Part shown: piece after piece, positions 50,528 through 62,491 of the stretch | How the letters are laid out: each line of letters opens with the position of its first letter | Position numbering within the stretch: the stretch's first letter is position 1 | Assembly: GCA_963732795.1 (NCBI GenBank) | Contig: CAVTAV010000006.1 | Coordinates: 124,001-188,000, forward strand | Source of the DNA: CAVTAV01 sp963732795 | GTDB taxonomy: Bacteria; Pseudomonadota; Alphaproteobacteria; CAVTAV01 | Length of the DNA: 64,000 nt | Reading direction: 5' to 3' | The notes under the pieces: generated by a model | The model's input: the letters and a program-made list of their open reading frames with translations, nothing else | What the model was told of the DNA's origin: nothing | The model's database searches: none | Program-made: the position numbers and the translations under genes

Positions 50528-53018
50528 ATGGTGAGACTCTGGTGGCCAGCGGGGGCCAGGCCCGGCATTCGGCCTGAATCGGCCGTTGCCGTGGGCGTGC
50601 TGCCCGTCAATACGCCGAGCCTCTGGGCAGCGGTCGGCGTCGGCCTGATCGTCGGCGGCCTGGTGTTCTGGGCAACCTGGCAGCAGTATGCGCTGCGCCG
50701 GGAGCGCAAGCGGTCGCTCGATGCCGCGCGCCGGGCCGACGCCATGCTGAACTCGGTGCCGGGCGCCTATATCGCCTGGGAAGCCGGCGGCCGCTTCATT
50801 TGCTCGCCCAAGGTCATGGCCTGGCTCGGCCTCAAGGAGCCGATTTCCGCGCTCTCCGGTCTCAGCGGCCCCGACGGCAGCCCCGATTCCGTCGGCCTCT
50901 CGACGGAGGATCTCGATCGCCTCGATCTCGCCGTCGAACGCTTCCACGCCGACCGCTCGCCGTTCAGCGAAATCGTCGCCACCACCGACGGCTCGAGGTT
51001 CTTCGAGGTCAGAAGCGCCGAGGGAACGCCCGCCCCGTCCGATGCGATCACCCATATCGCCTGGCTCCGCGAGGTGACCGAGGAGGTCGCGCAGAGGGAC
51101 AAGCTCGCCGCCGTGACCCAGGGCCGCGACGACCTCATGGCCGTGCTCGACGCCGCGCCCTTCCCGGTCTGGATGCGGAACGGCGAACTGTCGCTCCATT
51201 GGGCGAACCGCGCCTATATCAAGGCCGTCGAATCCGATTCCCTGTCGGACGTGGTGATCGAGGACCGCGAGCTGGTTCCCCAGGGTCATCTCGATTCGCC
51301 CTATCAGATGGCGGCTGAAGCCCAGGCCGAGCACCAACCTTTCTACAGCAACCATTCGCTGGTGATCGGCGGCGAGCGGCGGATGATGGAGATCGCCAAT
51401 GTCCCGATCGAGCGCGGCGAAGGCGACCGGCCCGAGGTCGCCGGCTTCGCCATCGACCAGACCGAGCTCGTCGATCTGCGCCAGGAGCTCACCCGCCACC
51501 GCGCCGCCCATAACGAAACCCTGGACGAGCTGACCACCGCCGTCGCGATCTTCAATCCCGACCACACCCTCGCCTTCTTCAACCGCGCTTATGCCCGGCT
51601 CTGGCAGCTCCCGGAGGAATGGCTCTCGACCTCGCCGAGCCATGAGGAGATGATCGAGGTGCTGCGCGAGAAGCGCCGGCTCCCGGAGCAGGCCGATTTC
51701 CGCGCCTGGAAGCAGAGCCAGCTCGCGCTCTACAACAAGCTCCTGGAGCCGTTGGAGGAGCTCTGGTACCTGCCGGACGGCTCCATGCTCCGGGTCGTGG
51801 CCCAGCCCCATCCCCTGGGCGGGTTGCTGTTCGTCTACGAGGATGTCACCGACCGCATCGCGCTCGAAACCTCTTACAACACGCTCATCCAGGTCCAGCG
51901 CGCGAGCCTCGACCGGCTGTTCGAGGGCGTCGCGGTGTTCGGCAGCGACGGCACCATGCGGCTCCGCAACGCGGCTTTCATGAAGATGTGGGGCCTCGAG
52001 GAAGCCGGTCTCGCCGGTCAGCCCCATATCCGCGAGGTTCTCAATCTCTGCGAGGCCTGCCTTCCGGAGGACGACCGGGAGGAAATCCTCGCCCTGGCGC
52101 TGGGGGGCGACGGCGAGCGGCGGCCGGCCCAGAAGCGCCTCGACCTGCCGCGACGGCCGGGTGGTCGATTACACCTTCGTGCCGCTCCCCGACGGCGCCA
52201 CGCTCCACACCTTCCTCGACGTCACCGCCAGCGTCGAGGTCGAGCAGGCGCTTCGCGAGCGCGCCGAGGCGCTGGAGACCGCCGACCGGCTCAAGAGCGA
52301 GTTCGTCGCCAATGTGTCCTATCAGCTCCGCACGCCGCTCTCGAACATCATCGGCTTCACCGAGATGCTGGAGAACGAATATTACGGCCCGCTGAACGCC
52401 GACCAGCACGGCTATACCTCGGGCGTCCTCGCCTCGTCCCATCATCTCGCGGCGCTGATCGACAACATCCTCGACCTCGCCATGATCGAGGCCGGCCGCC
52501 TGGAGCTCTCGCCCGTCCGCTTCAACCTGACGCCCTTCATGGAATCCGTCGGCGCGCTGGCGCGGGAGCAGGCCCGTCCCAAGCAGATCGCCGTCACCAT
52601 CGCCTGTCCGTCCGATATCGGCGACGTCGTCGCGGACGAGCGTCGCCTGAAACAGGTCCTGTTCAACCTCGTGAGCAATGCCGTGCAGTTCACGCCGCCC
52701 AACGGCCAAGTCAGCATCTCGGCCGCCCGAACCGGCGAGGCGGGCAACATGATCGAGTTCTGCGTCGCCGATACCGGCCCCGGCATTCCGCAAGAGGAAA
52801 GCGCCGTCGTGTTCGAGGCCTTCCGCAAGGGCTCCACGAGCGGGCACGGCTCGGGCCCCGGCCTCGGCCTGTCGCTGGTTCGAAGCTTCGTCAATCTCCA
52901 TGGCGGCAGCGTCAGCCTCGACGGCGAATCCGGCCCCGGCACCGCCGTGACCTGCCGGATTCCCGCCAACGGGCCGGCCACCGCCGCCGGATCGACAGCC
53001 GAGATACGGACCGCCTGA
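50528..53018 (+). CDS. divL: DivL-type tyrosine-box histidine kinase-like protein (frame broken once)
   Basis: 829 residues after removing one extra base near 52153. N-terminal transmembrane helix (LWAAVGVGLIVGGLVFWATW), then several PAS-like domains (about 75-175, 200-320, 340-460, 470-570) and a kinase module. The H-box reads NVSYQLRTPLSNI: the phospho-accepting His is replaced by Tyr598, as in Caulobacter DivL. The N-box FNLVSNAVQFTP and G-boxes VADTGPGIP and GPGLGLSLV are intact. DivL regulates CckA and cell-cycle asymmetry by sensing DivK. The neighbour order ahcY-divL-tsaE supports the assignment. Confidence 0.9.
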
Positions 53019-53115
53019 TTCCTCACACCCCGACCCGCTTGCCTCTAAACCGGCACCAAGGCTAGAAGACAGCCGATGACATCAGCCCGGCAGCACGCAG
53101 CCATGCCTCAAGATC

Positions 53116-53632
53116 ATGGCCGGACACCCGATTCGCCCGGAAACCGGCCGGCAACCCGCTACTCTCGACATCCCGGACGAGGCGGCGCTCGCTCGGCTTG
53201 CCCGGCGTCTTGCCGATACGGCGGAGGCCGGCGACGCCATTCTGCTGATCGGTGATCTGGGCGCCGGCAAAACCACCTTCGGCGCGGCATTTCATCCGGG
53301 CGCACGGCATCGAGGACGAGGTGCCGAGCCCGACCTTCAGTCTGGTCCAGGCCTATGACCCGCCCGGCGGCCCGACCCTCTGGCATTTCGATCTCTACCG
53401 CCTCGACGGCGAGAGCGATCTCGTGGAGCTCGGCCTCGAAGACGCGCTCGGGGGAGGTATTACCTTGATCGAATGGCCCGACCGCATGGGCCGCCTCACG
53501 CCCGCCGACCGGCTGGAGATCGCGCTCGATTTCGGCGCGACGGAAACCGCCCGCCGGGCCACGCTTTCAGGCTACGGCGCCTGGTCTGGCAGGCTCGCCA
53601 CGCTCGTCGAGGACGATCATGGCGACGACTGA
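53116..53632 (+). CDS. tsaE: tRNA threonylcarbamoyladenosine ATPase TsaE (frame broken once)
   Basis: 171 residues after removing one extra base near 53293. Walker A GDLGAGKTTF, the SPTFSLVQAY motif, and HFDLYRLDGESDLVELGLEDAL, ending with ITLIEWPDRM. It is the ATPase that with TsaB and TsaD makes t6A37 in tRNA, an essential function. The start ATG at 53116 is followed by MAGHPIRPET. It overlaps amgK by 14 bases. Confidence 0.92.
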
Positions 53633-54650
53633 CCGGACCGTCCCGATGGCGGACTTCCTGCGGCGCTCCGGGCTCCCCAACGCCCGACCGAAGATGCTGG
53701 CGGGCGATGCGTCGTTCCGGAAGTATTTCCGCCTGGACGACCCCAAGGCCGTCATCATGGACGCGCCGCCCGGGCTTGAGGACATCCGGCCGTTCATCGC
53801 CATCGCCCAGTACCTCAAATCCCAAGGCTTCTCGAGCCCGGCGATCCGGAGCATCGATCTCGACGACGGCTTTCTCCTTCTCGAAGACTTGGGCGACGAC
53901 ACGTTCACCCGCCTGCTCTCCGCCGGCCGCGGCCCGTCGGAGCAGGCGCTTTATGAGGCGGCCGTCGATGTCCTCGCGGATCTCCATACCCGCGCCTGCC
54001 CGAGCACGCTCCCCATCGAAGGCGAGGACACTTATGCCCTGCCGGCCTATGACGCCGAATCTCTTCTCAAGGAAGCCTCGCTCTTCCCCGACTGGTACTA
54101 TCGCGAAGCCGTCGGCAAGCCCTGCCCCGACGACGCCCGCAAGGCGTTCGACGATCTCTGGCAGGCCGTCTTCCCGCTTTGCGCGCCCGACAAGCCCGTC
54201 CTGGTGCTGCGCGACTATCACGCCGACAACCTGATGTGGCTCCCCGACCGCGAGGGCTCCGCCCGGGTCGGCCTTCTAGACTTCCAGGATGGCGTGATCG
54301 GCCATGCCGCCTATGACCTCGTCTCGCTCCTGGAGGACGCCCGCCGCGACGTGCCGCCCGCCCTCGCCGACGCCATGATCGCGCGCTATCTCAAGGCATC
54401 CGGCGCCGAGGAAGCGCCGTTCCGCGACGCCTATGCCGTGCTCGGCGCCCAGCGCAACACCAAGATCATCGGTATCTTCACCCGGCTTTGGAAACGAGAT
54501 GGTAAGCCTCACTATCTGAAGATGATCCCGCGGGTCTGGGGCCTCTTGGAGCGCGACCTTCAGCACCCGGCGCTTACGGGCCTTTCTGCCTGGTTCGGCG
54601 AGTACACGCCAAAATCCATGAGAACCGCCGTCCTGGAGGCGCACGCGTGA
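53619..54650 (+). CDS. amgK: Anomeric amino-sugar kinase AmgK
   Basis: 343 residues, aminoglycoside phosphotransferase fold: GDASFRKYFRL near the N-terminus, the catalytic loop LVLRDYHADNLMWLP (Asp and Asn present), and LLDFQDGVIGHAAYDLVSLLEDARR with the DFxD-type metal residue. AmgK phosphorylates MurNAc and GlcNAc at C1 in the cell-wall recycling route that bypasses de novo MurNAc synthesis. It overlaps both neighbours by a few bases; murU follows directly. Confidence 0.9.
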   Translation: MATTDRTVPMADFLRRSGLPNARPKMLAGDASFRKYFRLDDPKAVIMDAPPGLEDIRPFIAIAQYLKSQGFSSPAIRSIDLDDGFLLLEDLGDDTFTRLLSAGRGPSEQALYEAAVDVLADLHTRACPSTLPIEGEDTYALPAYDAESLLKEASLFPDWYYREAVGKPCPDDARKAFDDLWQAVFPLCAPDKPVLVLRDYHADNLMWLPDREGSARVGLLDFQDGVIGHAAYDLVSLLEDARRDVPPALADAMIARYLKASGAEEAPFRDAYAVLGAQRNTKIIGIFTRLWKRDGKPHYLKMIPRVWGLLERDLQHPALTGLSAWFGEYTPKSMRTAVLEAHA

Positions 54651-55388
54651 CGTCCACGAACTCGAAACATGCCCCGGTGCCGAAACGCGCGATGCTGCTC
54701 GCCGCCGGCCTCGGCACGCGCCTCAAGCATCTCCGCCAGAACGGACCGAAAGCGCTCCTGAAGGTCGGCGGCAAGACGCTGCTCGACCATTGCCTCGGGC
54801 GGCTCGAGGAAGCCGGCGTCGCGGAGGTCATGATCAATCTCCATTACAAGGGCGAGATGATTCGCGAGCATCTGGCCGCCCATCCCTATGACCGGCTCAA
54901 AATCTCCTTCTCCGACGAATCCGACCGGCTGATGGACACCGGCGGCGGCATCGCCAAGGCGCTCGATTTCTTCCAGAACGAGCCGTTCTACGTCGTCAAC
55001 GCCAAGCAGATCTGGACTAACGGCTATCTCAATACCTTGCAGCGCCTGGCCGACGCCTGGGACGACAAGCGTATGGATGCGCTTCTCCTGATGGCGGCGA
55101 CGGTGAGCGCGATCGGCTACGACGGCGTCGGCGACTTCGACATGCATGCCGATGGCCATCTCACGCGCCGGGTCCAGGGCCATGTCGCGCCCTTCGTCTA
55201 TGCCATCCAGATCGTCCATCCCCGCCTGTTCGAGGGCTGCCCCGAGGGGCCGTTCTCGCTCAATCTTCTTGTGGGACAAGGCGGAGGAAGCCGGACGGCT
55301 TTTCGGCATCCGCCATGACGGCACTTGGATCCATGTCGGCACGCCCGAAGCGCTGGCCGAAGCCGAAGCCGCAGTGAGCGAGCCCTGA
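54647..55388 (+). CDS. murU: MurNAc-1-phosphate uridylyltransferase MurU-like (frame broken once)
   Basis: 246 residues after removing one extra base near 55272. The nucleotidyltransferase signature is MLLAAGLGTRLKHL and PKALLKVGGKTLLDH; then DTGGGIAKALDFF and, after the break, FSLNLLWDKAEEAGRLFG. It converts sugar-1-phosphate to UDP-MurNAc with AmgK. Odd: at the metal-binding N-x-D position the protein reads VVNAKQIW, with Lys where the family has Asp. If real, this could abolish catalysis; a base-call error is as likely. Confidence 0.88.
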
Positions 55389-55399
55389 CGGGCCGGCCG

Positions 55400-58387
55400 A
55401 TGAAGCAGACGGCCAAAGTCTTCACCATTCCGCCGACCGTCGCGTTCGTCGACGCGCTCGCCACAGGCCTCGTCGCGACCTCGGGGGCGGACCCGCTGGC
55501 GCTCGCCCGCGATGACGGTGCTGCTGCCGACCCGGCGTGCCGTCCGGGCGTTGCGCGAGGCCTTCCTGCGGCGCTCCGACGGCAAGCCGATGCTGCTGCC
55601 GGTAATGCGGCCGATCGGCGATATCGACGAGGACGAACTGGAGTTGAGCGAGGCCGGCAGGGGGGCCGGCGACGCGCTCGACCTGCCCGACGCGATCTCG
55701 CCCCTGGAACGCCAATTGCTGCTCGCCCGGCTGATCCTCGCCCGCGCCGAGGCGGAAGAACGCGACATCTCCATCTCCCAGGCGAGCATGCTCGCCCGCG
55801 AGCTCGGCCATCTCCTGGACCAGGTGCACACCGAGCGGCTGAGCTTCGACAGGCTCGGCGAGCTGGTGCCCGCGGATTTCGCGGCCCATTGGGGCATGAC
55901 CATCAAGTTCCTCGAAATCATCACCCGGCATTGGCCGAGCATCCTCGCCGAACGCGGCGCTGATCGACCCGACCGACCGGCGCGACAAGGCGATCACCGC
56001 CCTCGCCCATCACTGGGCCGAGCATCCGCCCGCCGATCCCGTCATCGCCGCCGGCTCGACCGGCAGCATCCCGGCGACCGCCGAACTCCTCGGCGTCGAT
56101 CGCGCGGCTCGACAACGGCGCCGTCGTGCTGCCCGGCCTCGATCTGGACCTCGACGAGGAAAGCTGGGCCGCGCTGGAGCCGAGCCATCCGCAATACGGC
56201 ATGCGCGAGCTGCTCGCGGCATATCGGCGCGCACCGCGAGGATCGTCCGCGACCTGGGACGAGGCGTGGCGAGCCCGCGCCCGATCGCCGCGCGTTGCCC
56301 TTCTGCGCGAAGCGATGCGCCCCGCCGCGACGACCGATCAGTGGCGCGAGCTCGAGGGCGATCCGGCCGAGGCGCTCGACGGCCTCACCCGTCTCGACCT
56401 CGCCGGCCCGCGCGAAGAGGCCGGCGCGATCGCGCTCCAGCATGCGCGAGGTCCTCGACACGCCGGGCACGACCGCCGCGCTGGTCACGCCGGACCGCCA
56501 GCTTGCCCGCCGGGTCGCGGCCGAGCTCGGGCGCTGGAACGTCGCGGTCGACGATTCCGCCGGCACGCCCCTGGGCGAGACGCCGGCCGGCGCGTTTCCT
56601 GCGCCTGCTCGGCGAAGCCGCGCTGGAGCGCCTCGCGCCCGTGCCGCTGCTGGCGCTCCTGAAGCATCCCTTCGCCGCCGCCGGGCTCGACCGCGCGACG
56701 TTCCGCGCCCTGGTGCGCCGGCTCGAGCGAATCGTGCTGCGCGGGCCCTCGCCCCGGCCGAAGGCTTCGACGGCCTGCGCAACGCGCTGCCGGAACACGC
56801 CGGACAGCCGCATGGCCTCGCCGATTTCATCGACCGGCTCGAAGGCCGTCTGGGCGACTTCCTCGACGCCATGTCCGCAGCAGACGATCGCTCTCGAGCG
56901 CGCTCGTCGCGCAAGCCACATCGCCGCCGCCGAGGCCCTGGCCGCGACCGACAACGGCCCGGCGGCGCGGTGCTGTGGGACGGCGATGCCGGCGAGGCGG
57001 CGGCGACCTTCATCGGCGGGCTCGTCGGAGCACGCCGACACCCTGCCGCCGTTCTCACGGCGAGAGCTATCCGCATCTCTTCGAATCCCTGATGGCCGGG
57101 CAGGTCGTGCGGCCGCGCTTCGGCCGCCATCCCCGGCTCGCGATCTGGGGCCCGCTCGAAGCCCGGCTGCAGCACGCCGATCTCTTGATCCTGGGCGGGC
57201 TCAACGAGGGCACCTGGCCGCCCGAAGCCGCAGGCCGATCCCTGGATGAGCCGGCCCGATGCGCGCGAAGTTCGGCCTGCCGCGCGCATGAACGGCGGAT
57301 CGGCCTCTCGGCCCATGATTTCGCCCAGGCCGCGGCGGCGCCGCAGCGTCGTGCTGACCCGCGCGCCGCAAGGTCAGACGGCCAGCCGACGCGTGCCCTC
57401 GCGCTGGCTCTCGCGGCTCGAAACCGCTCGCCGGCATAGACAGGCGCCTCGATCCGCGCGGCCTGGGCCGCCTGGCACGAGGCCCTCGACCGGCCGGCCA
57501 GAATGACGCCCCGCGCCGCCGCCGACGCCGTGCCCGCCCGTCGAGGCCCGGCCGCGCGCGCTTTCGGTGACCCAGGTCGAGACCTGGATGAGCGATCCCT
57601 ACGCGCTCTATGCCGCGAAGATCCTGCGCCTCAAGCCGCTCGATCCGCTCGATGCCGATCCCGGCGCGGCCGAGCGCGGCACCTTCATCCACCAGGCGCT
57701 CGACATGTTCCTCAAGGCCCATCCGCGCGACATGCCGCGCGACGCCAGCCGAGCGGCTCGAAGCCTATGGCCGCAAGGCATTCGGCGAGGCTCCTGAGCC
57801 GGCCGTCGGTGTGGGCGTTCTGGTGGCCGCGCTTCCAGAAGGTCGTCGAACTGGTTCGTCGAGACCGAGCGCGAGCGCCGCGAGCCATCGCCTTCACCAT
57901 CGGCGACCGAGATCAAGGGCACGCAAGACCTCGAGGGACCCACCGGCCCGTTCATGCTCACGGCCAAGGCCGACCGCATCGACCGGCTGCTCGACGGCGG
58001 CCTCGCGATCATCGACTACAAGACCGGCACGATGCCGACCGAAGAAGAAATGCGAGGCTGGCTATGCGCCGCAGATTCCCCTGGAGGCCGTGCTTGCGCC
58101 GAGCGGCGCCTTTCCGAGACGTGCCGCCGGAGCTCGTGCACGAGCTGGCCTTCTGGCGCCTGACCGGCGGCGAGCCGGCCGGCGAGATCTGCCAGATCCC
58201 GTCGGAGGACATCGACGCGCTGGCGGACCAGGCGCTGAACGGCGTTCTCGGCGCTGGTCGCCGAATTTCGACGATCCGCGCGACACCCTATCTCTCCCAG
58301 CCGCGCCCGGAATATGCCGGCTACGGCGATTATGACCACCTCGCCCGCGTCAAGGAATGGCAGGGCCGCGACGACGGCACCGGATGA
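55400..58387 (+). CDS. addB: Double-strand break repair protein AddB (frame broken many times)
   Basis: The reading frame changes at least twenty times over 2.99 kb, nearly always by extra bases. Rebuilt, it is a normal-length AddB: MTVLLPTRRAVRALREAFL, VIAAGSTGSIPATAELLGVI, VVLPGLDLDLD, IWGPLEARLQHADLLILGGLNEGTWP, ADPWMSRP and AHDFAQA; then the C-terminal RecB-like nuclease with LIDYKTG (here AIIDYKTGTMP) and the terminal region up to YGDYDHLARVKEWQG. AddB works with AddA to resect DNA ends and load RecA. It overlaps addA (ATGA). Automatic annotation would call it a pseudogene; intact in the organism is more likely because the conserved motifs remain. Confidence 0.82.
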
Positions 58388-61300
58388 GCGCGATCGCGAG
58401 CGCGCCCTCGGGCGATGCACCGAGCAGCCAGGCGCGGGCGATCGAACCCGCCGCGTCCTATCTGGGTGACGGCCTCCGCCGGCACCGGCAAGACACGCGT
58501 GCTCACGAGCCGGGTTCTGCGGCTGATGCTCGCGGGCGTCGCGCCCGGCAAGATTCTCTGCATCACCTTCACCAAGGCCGCCGCCGCCGAGATGCTCGAC
58601 GCGCATTCTCGACCGGCTGGGCGAATGGGCGAGGCAGCCGGACGACACGCTCGCCGCGGATCTCGAAACCTTCTCGGCGCCATGCCCGGACGAGGCGGTG
58701 ATGACCCGCGCGCGGCGGCTGTTCGCGCAGGTGCTGGATGTGCCGGGCGGCCTGCGGATCCAGACCATCCATTCCTTCTGCCAGTCGCTTCTGGCGCGGT
58801 TCCCGCTGGAGGCCGACATCTCGCCCTCCTTCTCGGCGATGGACGAGCGGACGGCCGAGGAGCTTCTGGCCGGCGCCATCGAGACGGTGCTCGGCGCGGC
58901 GCGGGACGGCGGCGACATGGAGCTCGCCTGGGCGATCCGCGAGATCTCGTCGCATGTCACGGAAAACGTGTTTCAGCGAGCTGGTTTCCTCCGTCGCCGG
59001 CGAGCGGCGGACGCTCTCCCGGCTCATCCACCGGCACGGCGGAATCGAGGGCCTCACGGCGGAGATGTATCGCCGTCTCGGCGTCGGCCTGACCGATACC
59101 GACCGCGACATTCTGGAGGCCGCGTCCTCCACCGGCGCGGTCGATCATGCTGGGCCTGCGGCGCGTCACCAATGCGCTGATGAACGGCAGCCAGGCGAGA
59201 CAAGGACCGGGGACCGCGATCCGCAACTGGCTGGCCTCGGACGTGACCAGCCGCATCGACCGGTTTCGACGCCTATCGCGACCTTTTTCTCAAGAAAACC
59301 GACGGCGATATCCGCAAGAACCTCGCAACCAGGAAGGTGCTGGAGATCGATCCGAGTGCCGACGACGTGCTGCATGCCGAAGCCATGCGGCTCCATGCCG
59401 TCGAGGATCATCGCAAGCTGCTCAAGGTCGCGACCGCGACCGCCGCGATCTACCGGCTGGGCTGCTGCGATCCTGGACGGAATACGAGAACGCCAAGGAA
59501 AGCCATGCGGCTCCTCGACTATGACGACCTGATCGAGCGCGCCGGCACGCTGCTCGGCGATTCGGATGTCGCCGCCTGGGTGCTCTACAAGCTCGACAAC
59601 GGCATCGATCATGTGCTGGTGGACGAGGCGCAGGACACCAATCCGGCCAATGGCGCGATCGTGCGGCGCTGGCTCGGACGAATTCTTCGCCGGACAGGGC
59701 GCGCAGGAGGATGGCCCGCACCGTCTTCGCGGTCGGCGACGAAAAGCAGTCGATCTTCTCGTTCCAGGGCGCGGACCCGCGAAATCTTCGAGGATACCCG
59801 CCGGCATTTCGCCGAAGCCGCGGAGAAGGCGGCGGGCCAGCCCTTCGGCGACGTGACCGCTCAACCTCTCCTTCCGCTCGACCGAGGCGGTGCTGTCCTA
59901 TGTCGACGAGGTCTTCGCCGACCCCGCCGACGGCGGACGGCGTCGCCAGGGGCGGCGTCGTCCATCAGGTGCGGCGCAAGGGCCAGGCGGGGCTCGTCGA
60001 GGTCTGGCCGGCCGAGCAGCCGCCGCCGAGCGCCGGAGATCCGCCCTGGACGCCGCCACCTGGCCAGCACGCCTCGGACGAGCCGACCGTGCGCCTCGCC
60101 AACAAGATCGCGCGACAGGATCGCGTGCTGGATCGGCAAGGAGAAGCTCGACTCCAAGGACCGGCCGATCGAGCCCGGCGACATCATGGTTCTGGTGCGC
60201 CGGCGCAACGAATTCGTCGATGCGCTGGTGAACGCGCTGAAGCGCCGCGGCGTGCCGGTTTCCGGCACCGACCGCATGGTCCTGACCGATCAGCTCGCGG
60301 TGATGGACCTGATCGCGCTCGGGCGGTTCATGCTGCTGCCCGAAGACGACCTGACGCTTGCCGTCGTGCTCAAATGCCCGCTGATCGGACTGTCCGAGAA
60401 CGACCTCTTCGCCCTCGCCCATCGCGCGCGACGAGCACGCTCTGGCAGGAGCTCACCATGCGGCGGATGGAGCGACCGGCCTTCGAGGCGGCCCATGGCT
60501 ATCTGATCGATCTTCTCGCCATGGCGGATTTCGTGCCGCCCTTCGAGTTCTTCTCCCATGTGCTCGGCGCGCTGGACGGCCGGCGCAGGCTCGTCGCGCG
60601 GCTCGGCCACGAGGTCGAACGATCCGATCGACGAGTTCCTCGAGCCTCGCCTTTGCCTATCGAGCGGCTGCATCCGCCCTCGCTGGAAGGCTTTCTCCAT
60701 TGGGTCGAGGCCGGCGACGGCGACATCAAGCGCGACCTGGAGCAGGGCCGCAACGAGGTACGGGTCATGACGGTGCACGGCGCCAAGGGCCTCGAGGCGC
60801 CGATCGTGATCCTGCCCGATACCTGCCAGGTTCCGCGCGACCGCTCGCGGTTGCTTGATTTGCCGAAAAACGGCGACGATCCGATCCCGTCATGTTCGTC
60901 TGGCCGGTCCGCAGCGCCAATGAGGCCGGGATCGTGGCCGATGCCCGCCGGGCCGCCCGCACCGCCGCCGAGCGTGAATACCGCCGCCTGCTCTATGTCG
61001 CCCTCACTCGCGCCCAGGACCGGCTCTATGTCGCCGGCTGGGAGACCCGCCAGGGATCGGGTCGCGACACCGGCTGCTGGTACGACCATCTCGCCGCCAC
61101 GGCGGTGGATATGGCGGAGTTCCGAAACCATCGACTCCGCCGACGGCACGACGTTCCTGCAATACAAAACCACCAGGAGGCGGAGCCCGAAAAAGCCGCG
61201 AACGCGAAGCCGAGACACCGGAAGCCGCGCCGCTGCCCGGACTGGGCCGCACAGCCGGCCCCGCCCGAATCCCGGCCGCCCGATCCCCTGGCGCCGTCGC

Positions 61301-61889
61301 GCGCCGAGGGCGAGGAGCAGCCGGCCCTGAGCCCGTTGCAGGACGTCCGACAATCGCGGCGCTCAAGCGCGGCCGACTGGCCCATACGCTTCTCCAGCGC
61401 CTGCCCGATCTGCCGCCGGGAGGCGCGCCGCGAGGCGGCGCTCCGCTATCTCTCGAGGCCGGCCCACGGGCTCGACGAGGCTGCCGTTCAGGCGCTTGCC
61501 GACGAGGTGATGGCCGTCCTCGACCACCGGGATTTCGCGCCCCTATTCGGCCACCGGCAGCCGCGCCGAGGTACCGGTCGCGGGCGTGATCGGCGAGCAG
61601 GTCGATCTCGGGCCAGATCGACCGGCTGAGGGTAGCCGACGACGCGGTCTGGATCATCGATTACAAGACCAACCGCCCGCCGCCCACGACGATCGACGAG
61701 GTTCCGGCCGGTTATCTCGGCCAGATGGCGGCCTATCGCGCGCTTCTTGCCCAAATCTACCCCGGCCGGCCGATCCGTGCGGCGCTGCTCTGGACCGTGG
61801 AGGTGCGTCTCCTGGAGCTTCCCGCGGCCCTTCTCGACGCCCACGCGCCCGGCCAATCGGCGCCGGCCCGCCATGCGCGCAAGGCATGA
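58384..61889 (+). CDS. addA: Double-strand break repair helicase AddA (frame broken many times)
   Basis: A UvrD-type helicase plus nuclease subunit, about 1,160 residues, with twenty or more frame changes. Motifs in rebuilt order: Walker A TASAGTGKTRVLTSRVLRL, ITFTKAAAAEM, TIHSFCQSLL, LDYDDLIERA, VLVDEAQDTNPAN (Walker B), TVFAVGDEKQSIFSFQGADP, LRSTEAV-type FRST, VRVMTVHGAKGLEAPIVILPDT and the C-terminal RLLYVALTRAQDRLYVAGWE. The nuclease segment VWIIDYKTNRP (61646-61679) is present. Helicase motifs are all kept, none is interrupted. The end is TGA at 61887-61889. Confidence 0.82.
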
Positions 61890-61975
61890 CGACCTTGCCT
61901 TGACGGTCGGGAGTCCGCTCCCTACATTTCAGCAACAAGATCGACCGAAAATTTCGCGTGCGGAAAGGGCCTTTC

Positions 61976-62326
61976 ATGAGCAGCAAGCCGGTTACCGACG
62001 ACAGCTTCCAGGACGACGTCCTCAACGCCAAGGGCGCGGTTCTGGTGGATTTCTGGGCCGAATGGTGCGGCCCCTGCCGTCAGATCGGCCCCGCGCTGGA
62101 GGAAATCGCCACCGAGATGGGCGGCAAGCTCACCGTCGCCAAGGTCAATGTGGACGACAATCCGGTCACGCCCTCGCAATACGGCGTGCGCGGGATTCCG
62201 ACCATGCTCCTGTTCGAGGACGGCGAATTGCGCGCCATGAAGGTCGGCGCCATGCCGAAGAGCAAGATCGTCGAGTGGATCAACTCCTCGGTGTCGGAGG
62301 CCTCGCGCAGCAGCGCCTCGGCCTGA
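61976..62326 (+). CDS. trxA: Thioredoxin
   Basis: 116 residues from the ATG at 61976, which has GGAAAGGG upstream; a GTG at 61958 is in frame but poorly placed. Active site WCGPC at residues 30-34 within VLVDFWAEWCGPCRQI, then VAKVNVDDNP and the cis-Pro segment RGIPTMLLFEDGE. The protein reduces disulfides. It follows addA by about 90 bases, the usual alphaproteobacterial order, and its frame is clean. Confidence 0.96.
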   Translation: MSSKPVTDDSFQDDVLNAKGAVLVDFWAEWCGPCRQIGPALEEIATEMGGKLTVAKVNVDDNPVTPSQYGVRGIPTMLLFEDGELRAMKVGAMPKSKIVEWINSSVSEASRSSASA

Positions 62327-62354
62327 CGAAACTCGGGTTTTTCAATTTATCGCC

Positions 62355-62431
62355 GTCATCGCGAGGCGGGCAGCGCCTTGGCGATCCCCACAGCCTGGAT
62401 TGCCGCGCTCCCGTTGGTCGTTCGCAATGAC
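62355..62431. repeat. Dispersed intergenic repeat, GTCATCGCGAGG type
   Basis: Starts GTCATCGCGAGGCGGGC and ends TTCGCAATGAC with the central CAGCCTGGATTGCCGCG also present in the element at 43512-43592. It fills the gap between trxA and the monooxygenase. Confidence 0.75.
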
Positions 62432-62491
62432 AACCGAGGGCCCCTCCGCCTAGAATGGCCCCAAGTGATCTAAGAAAGTCGCGTGGGGGAC

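Noticed and set aside
55400..61889. Genuine multi-cistronic split of AddAB into small proteins
   Set aside because: Adjoining fragments lack ribosome binding sites and begin mid-domain; motifs are continuous only when the frames are joined.
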